Source: an uncultured Megasphaera sp. | Lineage (GTDB): Bacteria > Bacillota > Negativicutes > Veillonellales > Megasphaeraceae | Length of the DNA stretch: 64,000 bases | NCBI GenBank assembly: GCA_934202965.1 | Contig: CAKPYN010000006.1 | Coordinates: 40,566 to 104,565 of the forward strand | Direction of reading: 5' to 3' | In this document: one piece after another, positions 17,481 to 25,093 of the stretch | Layout of the letters: each line of letters starts with the position of its first letter | Position numbering within the stretch: the first letter of the stretch is position 1 | Notes under the pieces: generated by a model | Told to the model about the DNA's origin: nothing | The model's database searches: none | Seen by the model: the letters and a program-made list of their open reading frames with translations, nothing else | Made by a program: the position numbers and the translations under genes

Positions 17481-19931
17481 TTATTCCGGAGCTACTTCGA
17501 CCATTTCATACGCTTCGATTTCGTCACCTTCCTTGATGTCACGATATTTATCAAGCGTAATACCGCATTCGTAGCCAGAAGCAACTTCCTTTACATCATC
17601 TTTAAAACGACGGAGACCGTCAATTTCTCCTTCATGAACAACAATACCATTACGAATCAAGCGGATTTTAGACGTGCTGGTAATTTTACCTTCTTTGACA
17701 TAGGAACCGCCAACAATAACTTTCGGTGTCGTAATGACTTTGCGGACTTCTGCACGGCCAACAATTTTTTCTTCGTATTTCTTTTCCATCATGCCTTTAA
17801 TCGCTGCTTCGACATCATTAATGGCATCATAAATGACACGATACATACGCATATCGACATTTTCATGTTCCGCTGATTTACGAGCTGCTGCATCAGGACG
17901 AACATTAAAGCCAATAATAATCGCATTGGATGCAGACGCCAGCATAATATCCGATTCTGTAATGGCTCCGACACCGGCATGTACGATGGAAATACGAACT
18001 TCATCGCTCTTAATAGACAGCAAGGACTGACTTAATGCTTCAACAGAACCCTGTACGTCCCCTTTGACAATCAATGGCAATTCTTTCAATTCACCCTGCT
18101 GAATCTGGCTGAATAAATCGTCCAACGTAACTTTAGCATTGACATGAAGTTCAGAGGAACGTTTCTTTTCCATTCGCTTTTCAGCTACACTGCGCGCCGT
18201 TTTTTCATCGGTTACATCCAAAATGTCGCCAGCTTCCGGCACATCATTCAAGCCTAAGATTTCGACTGGGAATGAAGGTTCTGCTTTTTTAACTCGTTCG
18301 CCCCGTTCGTTGGTCATGGCACGAACTTTACCAAAGCACGGTCCAACAATAATCGTATCGCCTACATGAAGCGTGCCTTTTTGAATCAGTACCGAGGCAA
18401 CCGGGCCGCGTCCTTTATCCAACTTCGCTTCAATAACAACCCCTTGAGCCGGACGATTCGGATTGGCTTTCAGTTCTGATACTTCGGCTAATACTAAAAT
18501 GTTTTCCAGCAAGTCTTCCAAGCCGATTTTCTTATGAGCAGAAACGGGAACCATAATGGTATCGCCGCCCCAATCTTCACTGATCAAGCCATATTCTGTC
18601 AGCTGCTGCATAACATGTTCAGGATTAGCACTTTCTTTATCTATCTTATTAATAGCAACGATAATCGGTACGCCTGCAGATTTCGCATGGTTGATAGATT
18701 CAATCGTCTGCGGCATAACGCCGTCATCGGCAGCAACAACGAGGACAGCAATATCCGTTACCTGCGCACCACGGGCACGCATTGCCGTAAATGCTTCATG
18801 GCCTGGTGTATCCATAAAGGTGATTTTTTTACCTTCATAACGAACCTGATAGGCCCCAATATGCTGTGTAATACCACCGGCTTCATGACTGGTTACATTG
18901 GTCTGACGAATCGCATCGAGCAAGCTGGTTTTGCCATGGTCGACGTGACCCATAATCGTAACAACAGGCGGACGAACTTTCAATGATTCTGGCGGATCAA
19001 TAATTTCTTCTAATTCAGTGGGATCTTCCGGTGGTGCTTCTTTCGTTACAGTCACACCAAATTCATCAGCGATTAACGATGCCGTTTCATAGTCAATTTC
19101 TTGGTTAATCGTCGCCATAATACCGCCCATCAGCAGTTTTTTGATTACTTCGCCAACTTCACGTCCCAAGCGTTCCGCAAAATCCTTGACAATAATCGTT
19201 TCCGGCAATTCAATGCTGGTTGGATAATTTTTCTTTTTAGCCGTTTCATGATTTTGCATTTGCTGCGGCTGATTTTTATGATTTTTATTTTTATGTTTTC
19301 CTTTGTTCAATACGTTGGACAACAGGGTATGCGGTCTGTTTTTACCGCCTTGATTATTGCGAGAATCCCGGTTGCCATTCTGTCCCCGTTTATTGCGTTT
19401 GTTATCGGAACGGTTGCCGCTGTCTGTGTTATTTTGCTGCGTACGACCAAAGAATTTCGTACGTTTACCATCATTGGAACTGCCTTGTTTGCTGTCTGTC
19501 TGATGATTCGTACGGTTTTGACGATTCGATTGACCGCCTGCATTTTGCGGTTTATCTTTACGCATATTGGACATGTTTTTTCCATTGCGGTTTGTCGGCT
19601 GTCCCTGATGTTTTCCGCTGTTGGTGCGTTCGTTATGTCCTTGTTTTGCGTTATTTTCCTGATTATGTTGACGTTCTTGTTGTTTTCCTTGATTTGCGCG
19701 GCTGTTATCGTTCACTTTTCGGCTATTTCCTTCCATTCCTTTTTTGGCTTCTGCCACTTTTTTATCAGTACCCTGTTTCGATTTCTTAAAAGACGTATCC
19801 AAAATGGATTTCATTTTATCATCAATACCAGTAAAATTACCAGCTTTAATATGATGGTCTCCTAATACCTTGATAACCGCTTTAGCTGACACACCATATT
19901 CTTTGGCTGCTTCATATACTCGTTTTGTCAT
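17481..19931 (-). CDS. infB: Translation initiation factor IF-2
   Basis: IF-2 is the GTPase that delivers initiator fMet-tRNA to the 30S subunit. The protein has 816 residues. A short IF2_N domain covers 1-50. A low-complexity linker rich in asparagine, glutamine, lysine and glycine covers about 70-225, and a second IF2_N lies near 240-290. The G domain has GHVDHGKT near residue 327, DTPGHEAF and NKID, and domains II-IV complete the C-terminus. The ATG at 19931 directly abuts the ylxQ stop (TAGATG). The N-terminal linker is unusually Asn/Gln-rich. Confidence 0.97.
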   Translation of the reverse strand: MTKRVYEAAKEYGVSAKAVIKVLGDHHIKAGNFTGIDDKMKSILDTSFKKSKQGTDKKVAEAKKGMEGNSRKVNDNSRANQGKQQERQHNQENNAKQGHNERTNSGKHQGQPTNRNGKNMSNMRKDKPQNAGGQSNRQNRTNHQTDSKQGSSNDGKRTKFFGRTQQNNTDSGNRSDNKRNKRGQNGNRDSRNNQGGKNRPHTLLSNVLNKGKHKNKNHKNQPQQMQNHETAKKKNYPTSIELPETIIVKDFAERLGREVGEVIKKLLMGGIMATINQEIDYETASLIADEFGVTVTKEAPPEDPTELEEIIDPPESLKVRPPVVTIMGHVDHGKTSLLDAIRQTNVTSHEAGGITQHIGAYQVRYEGKKITFMDTPGHEAFTAMRARGAQVTDIAVLVVAADDGVMPQTIESINHAKSAGVPIIVAINKIDKESANPEHVMQQLTEYGLISEDWGGDTIMVPVSAHKKIGLEDLLENILVLAEVSELKANPNRPAQGVVIEAKLDKGRGPVASVLIQKGTLHVGDTIIVGPCFGKVRAMTNERGERVKKAEPSFPVEILGLNDVPEAGDILDVTDEKTARSVAEKRMEKKRSSELHVNAKVTLDDLFSQIQQGELKELPLIVKGDVQGSVEALSQSLLSIKSDEVRISIVHAGVGAITESDIMLASASNAIIIGFNVRPDAAARKSAEHENVDMRMYRVIYDAINDVEAAIKGMMEKKYEEKIVGRAEVRKVITTPKVIVGGSYVKEGKITSTSKIRLIRNGIVVHEGEIDGLRRFKDDVKEVASGYECGITLDKYRDIKEGDEIEAYEMVEVAPE

Positions 19932-20258
19932 CTAGTTACCCCCTTTATCCATCGCTTGCATCACCTTGGCAATCGCTTTGGCAAATCCCGTATCTGTCAG
20001 CAAGACGACAACATTTTGCATCTTGCCAACAGCCTGCCCAAGCTCTTGTTTGGTAAATATATCTACTACGGCAATCCCCTTTCGTTTTGCCAGGCGGCGG
20101 TATTTTTCTACATTGTCACTACCGCCGTCGCATGCTAAAAACAGCATGGGAACTGTATGTTTTTTCAAATGATTCTCGGCTGCAAAATCACCGCATATCG
20201 TCTTACGAGCCCGATATGCCAATCCTAACAAGCCGCTTATCCGTTCGTGCGCTGTCAT
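19932..20258 (-). CDS. ylxQ: L7Ae-family RNA-binding protein YlxQ
   Basis: A 108-residue L7Ae/L30e-fold protein encoded between rnpM and infB in most Firmicutes. Such proteins bind kink-turn RNA; YlxQ is thought to be ribosome- or RNA-associated, but its exact role is unsettled. The N-terminal ISGLLGLAYRARKTICGD is the family hallmark. Its ATG overlaps the rnpM stop (ATGA). Confidence 0.9.
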   Translation of the reverse strand: MTAHERISGLLGLAYRARKTICGDFAAENHLKKHTVPMLFLACDGGSDNVEKYRRLAKRKGIAVVDIFTKQELGQAVGKMQNVVVLLTDTGFAKAIAKVMQAMDKGGN

Positions 20259-20515
20259 GATAATTCCTGCCGCAGGCTTTCATAAATATCGTCTGATACC
20301 TTTGTTTTCAGCGAACGTTCCAAACGGTGTTCTTTATATGCCTTTTCCAGACAGTCCGGATTTTGGCAAATATATACGCCGCGGCCTGATTTTTTGCCGG
20401 TCTTGTCAATTTCAACGATTCCTTCCGGCGTACGGACAACACGAATCATTTCTTTTTTACTTTTTTGTTCCTGACAACCGGCACAAACACGGAGCGGTAC
20501 TTTTTTCTTTTTCAT
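20255..20515 (-). CDS. rnpM: RNase P modulator RnpM (YlxR)
   Basis: An 86-residue YlxR-fold protein that binds RNA and has been linked to modulation of RNase P in Bacillus. RVCAGCQEQKSKKEMIRVV and GRGVYICQNPDCLEKA are the conserved blocks; the cysteine pairs CAGC and CQNPDC are retained. An AGGAGG ribosome site precedes the ATG. It lies between nusA and ylxQ, overlapping the latter. Confidence 0.92.
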   Translation of the reverse strand: MKKKKVPLRVCAGCQEQKSKKEMIRVVRTPEGIVEIDKTGKKSGRGVYICQNPDCLEKAYKEHRLERSLKTKVSDDIYESLRQELS

Positions 20516-20524
20516 AGGCTCCTC

Positions 20525-21661
20525 CTATTCAGCGCTTGTGTCATCAGACGGCAAGGCTAAATCACTCAAAATATCCATATCCTCATCAGCAGATTCTGAT
20601 AGTGCTTCCGGCTGAGCAGCTTTTGCTTCCTGTGCCTGGCTTTCACTCTTTATATCAATTTTCCAATTTGTCAGTTTCGCAGCCAGCCGTGCATTTTGAC
20701 CCGCTTTACCAATTGCCAGTGACAATTGATAATCCGGTACAACTACGCTGGAAGATTTTTCAGATTCATCTACAGTAACGGACAAAACCTGTGCCGGGCT
20801 CAATGCGTTGGCAATATATACTGCCGGATCTTCATCCCATTTGACAATATCAATTTTTTCATTCTGCAGTTCCGTTACGATATTTTGCACGCGTGTGCCT
20901 TTCGGTCCTACACAAGCTCCTACAGAATCTACATTTTCATCGCGGGAGTAGACTGCAATCTTCGAACGGCGGCCTGGTTCTCTAGCAACAGATTTTAATT
21001 CTACAACGCCTTCATAGATTTCAGGAACTTCTAATTCAAACAATCGTTTCAACAGGCCCGGATGAGTACGGGATACCAAAATTTGTGCGCCTTTTGTTGT
21101 TTTTCTTACTTCGACAACATAACATTTAATACGCTGTCCTACCGTATATGTTTCTGTCGGAATTTGTTCTGATACAGGAAGTACCGCTTCTGCTTTGCCT
21201 AAATCAACGTAGACATTGCGATTTTCAACACGCTGAATTAATCCGGTAATGATATCATCCGTTCGATTATAAAATTCATCATATACAATATTGCGTTCTG
21301 CTTCACGAAGGCGCTGAATCATGACTTGTTTCGCTGCCTGTGCAGCAATGCGGCCAAAATTATCTGGTGTTACATCGACATTAACCACATCGCCGACTTC
21401 ATATTCTGGATTTAATTTTCTGGCATCTTCCAAGGAAATTTCACCATGAGGATTTTCCACTTCTTCCACAACCGTCTGGGCTGCAACAATACGATAATCC
21501 CCTGTTTCACGATTTAATTCTACATCTGCAATCGGATTGGCTTCCGGTTCTTTTTTATATGCCGTAATTAATACAGCCTCCAAGGAATCACAGATAACAT
21601 CTGTAGACACACCTTTCTCTTTGGATAAAAAAGCGATAGCATTGAGCAGTTCTTTGTTCAC
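20525..21661 (-). CDS. nusA: Transcription termination/antitermination protein NusA
   Basis: NusA binds RNA polymerase and nascent RNA and stimulates pausing and intrinsic termination. From a GTG at 21661 the protein has 378 residues (N-terminal polymerase-binding domain about 1-130, S1 about 135-200, two KH domains to about 350). It ends in a short acidic tail, as in Firmicutes lacking the C-terminal repeats. Blocks VGACVGPKGTRVQ and LAIGKAGQNARLAAKLT are the KH motifs. GTG is chosen because GGAGG is 8 bases upstream and the family starts with MNKELL; an in-frame ATG at 21676 overlaps the rimP stop. Confidence 0.95.
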   Translation of the reverse strand: MNKELLNAIAFLSKEKGVSTDVICDSLEAVLITAYKKEPEANPIADVELNRETGDYRIVAAQTVVEEVENPHGEISLEDARKLNPEYEVGDVVNVDVTPDNFGRIAAQAAKQVMIQRLREAERNIVYDEFYNRTDDIITGLIQRVENRNVYVDLGKAEAVLPVSEQIPTETYTVGQRIKCYVVEVRKTTKGAQILVSRTHPGLLKRLFELEVPEIYEGVVELKSVAREPGRRSKIAVYSRDENVDSVGACVGPKGTRVQNIVTELQNEKIDIVKWDEDPAVYIANALSPAQVLSVTVDESEKSSSVVVPDYQLSLAIGKAGQNARLAAKLTNWKIDIKSESQAQEAKAAQPEALSESADEDMDILSDLALPSDDTSAE

Positions 21662-21675
21662 GTTTACACCCTCCA

Positions 21676-22146
21676 TTAAAAATCTATATGCAAGCGAATT
21701 TGTGATATATCTTTCATTGGTAATCGTTCTTCATGATCATCTATGCGCACGGTGACGGTGCCATCTTCATTTTTTTGCACCAAATCAGCAACAATATCTT
21801 TTGCTCCTTGATAGGGTTTGAAAAAATGAATATCTACGGCACGGCCAGCATAGCGGATAAAATCCTTATCTTTTTTAAGAATACGGTCCAATCCCGGCGA
21901 GGATACTTCCAGTAAATAATTATCCTGTATGGGGTCTTTTTCATCCAGCACTTTGCTTAATTTTTCACTGACTCGTTGACAGTCTTCCAAATCCACGCCG
22001 CCATCTTTATCAATAAAAACGCGCAAATACCAGTTTTTTTCCCGCACGTACTCTACATCCACCAATTCCAGGGATGTACCAGCAATAATTTGTTCTACTT
22101 CGTTAGCAATTACTTCTTCAATATGTTCACGTCTCATCGTATTCAC
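21676..22146 (-). CDS. rimP: Ribosome maturation factor RimP
   Basis: This 156-residue 30S assembly factor is the first gene of the operon. LVDVEYVREKNWYLRVFIDKDGGVDLEDC and LLEVSSPGLDRIL are the diagnostic blocks. The GTG at 22146 is preferred because AAGGA is 6 bases upstream; an ATG three codons later would be too far from it. A strong promoter and a leader hairpin precede it. Confidence 0.95.
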   Translation of the reverse strand: MNTMRREHIEEVIANEVEQIIAGTSLELVDVEYVREKNWYLRVFIDKDGGVDLEDCQRVSEKLSKVLDEKDPIQDNYLLEVSSPGLDRILKKDKDFIRYAGRAVDIHFFKPYQGAKDIVADLVQKNEDGTVTVRIDDHEERLPMKDISQIRLHIDF

Positions 22147-22181
22147 CAGCTATCCTTCTTAAAATAGTGTAGGTAAAAGTT

Positions 22182-22205
22182 AAGAGTGGGCTTACACCCA
22201 CTCTT
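22182..22205 (-). other. Leader hairpin upstream of rimP
   Basis: AAGAGTGGG and CCCACTCTT form a perfect 9-bp stem with a 6-base loop within about 50 bases of the predicted transcription start. It is followed on the minus strand by AACTTTTACC, a weak U tract. Comparable hairpins precede rimP-nusA operons in other Firmicutes. It could be an autoregulatory NusA-dependent terminator or pause; that is inference. Confidence 0.7.
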
Positions 22206-22230
22206 TATCAATCCAACCTAAATTACTTTT

Positions 22231-22259
22231 AGTATACCACTTGACCTTTATTCTGACAA
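22231..22259 (-). promoter_or_regulatory. Promoter of the rimP-nusA-infB operon
   Basis: Minus-strand -35 TTGTCA (22254-22259), 17-base spacer, -10 TATACT (22231-22236). Confidence 0.78.
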
Positions 22260-22275
22260 CGCCGTCAAGCGGAAA

Positions 22276-22956
22276 TCACGCCATATCAGCGCGTATAGCA
22301 TCTAAAACAGGCAACAGCCTCTTTTCCAATGCCTTTTCCAGCTCCTGTAAGGATGAAGTATCAAAATCATGTACCAAATTCGGAAAATTATGGATACGCC
22401 GTTCAGCAAAAAAGTCATCACGCAGCACATTATACATCAAGGATAAACCGCTTTGTGTTTCCCGATGATAATACGCCAGTATCATATACGATCCATTGAT
22501 GATACGCACGGCTTCATTCGGACGAATAAAACGTGTAAACCCATTATATTCTTCCGGCAGAAATGCATCCCATTGTACAGCAGGAATCCCTTTGTTTTTT
22601 AAAATGACACTGAAATTACAAGACGGTTCCACATAATAATCATGAATCAAGCGGCTAAGCCGCTGTTCTACCATGGTACGGAACAGTGAAAAATCACTCG
22701 TAATAAATTCAATCAGCGCAAATTCCAGCATACCAATATCCGTGCGCACCGAAAATTCTTCCGAATCCGGATTAAACACGGCCCGTACGGACCACTGATT
22801 CACAGGATTACGATACGTAAACAGTACGTATTCTTTATCCGCACCCTGCTCCTGTATCATGCGGGATTCTGTCGATAACTTAAAATCTCCCACCTGAAGT
22901 GGGAGAATAGAAGCAATATTCCATTGTTTGAGCGTTTCAATCAATGTATCATCCAT
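22276..22956 (-). CDS. Uncharacterised protein
   Basis: I do not recognise this 226-residue soluble protein. It has no signal peptide, membrane segment or cysteine motif. It is rich in aromatic and acidic residues, with alternating beta-like stretches (EYVLFTYRNPVNQWSVRAVF) in the N-terminal half and a leucine/glutamate-rich helix near the C-terminus (SLQELEKALEKRLLPVLDAI). It begins 11 bases after the tRNA-Leu gene, probably as part of the same transcript from the polA cluster. Codon use is like the neighbours. Confidence 0.7.
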   Translation of the reverse strand: MDDTLIETLKQWNIASILPLQVGDFKLSTESRMIQEQGADKEYVLFTYRNPVNQWSVRAVFNPDSEEFSVRTDIGMLEFALIEFITSDFSLFRTMVEQRLSRLIHDYYVEPSCNFSVILKNKGIPAVQWDAFLPEEYNGFTRFIRPNEAVRIINGSYMILAYYHRETQSGLSLMYNVLRDDFFAERRIHNFPNLVHDFDTSSLQELEKALEKRLLPVLDAIRADMA

Positions 22957-22966
22957 GCTAAAAAAA

Positions 22967-23051
22967 TGGTGCGGTTGGCGGGAGTTGAACCCGCACGATC
23001 AGAGATCACTGCCGCCTGAAGACAGCGCGTCTGCCATTCCGCCACAACCGC
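22967..23051 (-). tRNA. tRNA-Leu (anticodon CAG)
   Basis: An 85-nt class II tRNA. The acceptor stem GCGGTTG/CAACCGC carries discriminator A and an encoded CCA. The D-arm contains GGCGGAATGGCAGACGC. The anticodon stem CTGTC/GGCAG encloses the loop TTCAGGC with anticodon CAG. A long variable arm and the T-arm GCGGGTTCAACTCCCGC complete the cloverleaf. It is a solitary tRNA between slt and an unknown gene. Confidence 0.96.
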
Positions 23052-23057
23052 ACATAA

Positions 23058-23633
23058 CTAAAAACTATAAAGACTTTTATATTGCTGTTCATTCAGCAAA
23101 ACTATCTTAACATATTCTCTAGTCTCTGTAAAGGGAATTTTTTCTATTTCAGAAAAATCTTTTTTCCAGTCATATTTTTCTATCCAAGAGTCGACATACC
23201 CACGGCCTGCATTATAGGCTGCCAGTGCCAGCACTTTATTACCATCATATTCTTTTAATAAATATGCCAGATACCACGTACCTAGTCGAATATTAATTCG
23301 TACATTGTTCAGCTTATCCGGTGTATATTCGGTCAGTTGCATTTGCTGCGCTATCCATGCTGCCGTATCCGGCATAATCTGCATTAACCCTACAGCTCCG
23401 CGATGGGAAGACGCACTTTCGTCAAATTTGCTTTCCACTAAAATAACAGCAGCTACCAACGCCGGATCTACACCGTCTTCATAGGAGTACTGACGTACCA
23501 TATAGTCGTACTGAAGGGGATATACAAATTTTCGCATCACCGTATCTTTCCAGTGATAAAAATAGCTGACAGAAAAACAAAGCAATGCGACTGCTATTAG
23601 AATTTTCCCTCTCGTATTCGATCTTCGTCTCAA
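23058..23633 (-). CDS. Lytic transglycosylase, Slt family
   Basis: A 191-residue membrane-anchored lytic transglycosylase that cleaves peptidoglycan glycan strands. One N-terminal membrane segment (about residues 10-27) precedes a goose-type lysozyme-like SLT domain. The catalytic glutamate is in ILVESKFDESA, followed by GAVGLMQIMPDTAAW and LAAYNAGRGYVDSW. The start is a TTG with a TAGGGA ribosome site, 10 bases after coaE. The start choice is moderately uncertain; the domain is not. Confidence 0.9.
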   Translation of the reverse strand: MRRRSNTRGKILIAVALLCFSVSYFYHWKDTVMRKFVYPLQYDYMVRQYSYEDGVDPALVAAVILVESKFDESASSHRGAVGLMQIMPDTAAWIAQQMQLTEYTPDKLNNVRINIRLGTWYLAYLLKEYDGNKVLALAAYNAGRGYVDSWIEKYDWKKDFSEIEKIPFTETREYVKIVLLNEQQYKSLYSF

Positions 23634-23642
23634 TGCCCATCC

Positions 23643-24251
23643 CTACCGTTTATCTATACGCAGCAAAAGCTGGTTCCATGCTGCTTTTACTTGTTCTTCC
23701 GTTTTTTCCAGTGATGCCGTATTATCCACAATGACTTGGGACAATGCCCGCTTTTTATCAATTGGAAATTGTGAACGGATACGCGCTAAGGCTTCTTCCT
23801 TCGTATACCCGTTGCGAGCCATGAGTCTCGTAAGCTGTGTCGCTGCATCTACATAGACAAGCCACACTTCATCAACATACGAATGATATTTTACCTCAAA
23901 TAATAAAGGCATGTCAAGAAAAGCGACCGCTTCCCCTGCTTTTTCCAACTGAGTTATTTTTGTTCGTATTTCTTGGCGAATTAAAGGAAATAAAATTTCT
24001 TCTAATTCTTGTTTTTTAGCTGGATTTGTAAAAACAACACTGCCAATATACGCCCTGTTCATCGTACCGTCAGACAAAAGCGCCTGCGGCCCAAATGCGC
24101 GTACTACAGCCTGTAGCCCTTTTGATCCTGGCAAAACGACGTCTCGGGCAATAATATCACAATCAATAATAGCAGCGCCATACTGACGCAGCATGGAAAC
24201 TACCGTGCTTTTGCCGGATGCAATACCGCCGGTCAAACCAATTTTATACAT
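23643..24251 (-). CDS. coaE: Dephospho-CoA kinase
   Basis: This 202-residue enzyme catalyses the last step of coenzyme A synthesis. The P-loop GLTGGIASGKST lies at the N-terminus, followed by IIDCDIIARDVV and the lid region with ARIRSQFPIDKKR. It sits in the common Firmicute order polA-mutM-coaE-slt. Confidence 0.95.
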   Translation of the reverse strand: MYKIGLTGGIASGKSTVVSMLRQYGAAIIDCDIIARDVVLPGSKGLQAVVRAFGPQALLSDGTMNRAYIGSVVFTNPAKKQELEEILFPLIRQEIRTKITQLEKAGEAVAFLDMPLLFEVKYHSYVDEVWLVYVDAATQLTRLMARNGYTKEEALARIRSQFPIDKKRALSQVIVDNTASLEKTEEQVKAAWNQLLLRIDKR

Positions 24252-24263
24252 ATGTATGCCTCC

Positions 24264-25085
24264 CTAATGCTGACAATGGGGGCAATAATGTGTACCCCGG
24301 CCAGCTAATTTTTTATACTGAATAGTCCCGCCACAAAAAACGCAAGGCTTTCCTTCTCGGCCATATACAAGTAAATGGTTTTGATTTTGTCCTTCTCTGC
24401 CGCTTCCATTGACGAAATTTTGAATGGTCGTACCGCCATATTTTAATCCTTCATGCAGTACATGAACAATAGCATCATGAAGATGTTCGATGTCTTCCTG
24501 CGTAAGCGTATGACATCGTCTAAACGGAGAAATATGTGCCAAAAATAATGCTTCATCTACATAAATATTGCCAAGGCCGGCAATTTTCGTTTGATCTAGT
24601 AAAAAACTTTTTATATACCGTTGGGTACCTGCCAATGCCTGGCGTAAATACGCGGTAGTACATGCCGGACTATTTCCATCCGGCCCCAGCGTATCATAGC
24701 CTTGAATGCCTGTCGGTCCCTGCGGCGGCACCAGCCACAGACAGCCCAAGGTACGAATATCTCGATATACCAGCGTTCCTTCTTGCAGCGAAAAAATAAT
24801 ATGCGCCGCTTTTATATTTTCTTGCCAATGCGGCACATAAATCAGACTGCCGGTCATCCGCAGATGTACCAGCAGAGAATGAGAACCGCTGCATTGCAGC
24901 AATAAATACTTTCCCCGCCGTTTCACTTCCTCAATCGTTTGTCCTGTTAAGGCATGGATAAATGTGTCAGCATCAGCATTTTTTATAAGCCTTGCCAAGC
25001 GAACATCAATATGCATTATTTTTTTGCCCGCTGTATATTGATGAATATATGCGCGAACTGTTTCTACTTCTGGTAATTCAGGCAT
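24264..25085 (-). CDS. mutM: Formamidopyrimidine-DNA glycosylase
   Basis: This DNA glycosylase/AP lyase removes 8-oxoguanine and formamidopyrimidines. It has 273 residues and starts with the catalytic Pro-Glu (MPELPEVE). A conserved lysine lies in RRGKYLL, and the helix-two-turn-helix in AGLGNIYVDEALF. The C-terminal zinc finger has CVFCGG...CPHC. An AGGAGG motif precedes the ATG, 8 bases after polA. Confidence 0.96.
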   Translation of the reverse strand: MPELPEVETVRAYIHQYTAGKKIMHIDVRLARLIKNADADTFIHALTGQTIEEVKRRGKYLLLQCSGSHSLLVHLRMTGSLIYVPHWQENIKAAHIIFSLQEGTLVYRDIRTLGCLWLVPPQGPTGIQGYDTLGPDGNSPACTTAYLRQALAGTQRYIKSFLLDQTKIAGLGNIYVDEALFLAHISPFRRCHTLTQEDIEHLHDAIVHVLHEGLKYGGTTIQNFVNGSGREGQNQNHLLVYGREGKPCVFCGGTIQYKKLAGRGTHYCPHCQH

Positions 25086-25093
25086 ACATCCTC

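Noticed and set aside
19101..19865. A long plus-strand frame of 254 codons opposite infB
   Set aside because: It is antisense to the low-complexity IF-2 linker, has no ribosome site, and its hydrophobic composition simply mirrors the lysine/asparagine codons of infB.
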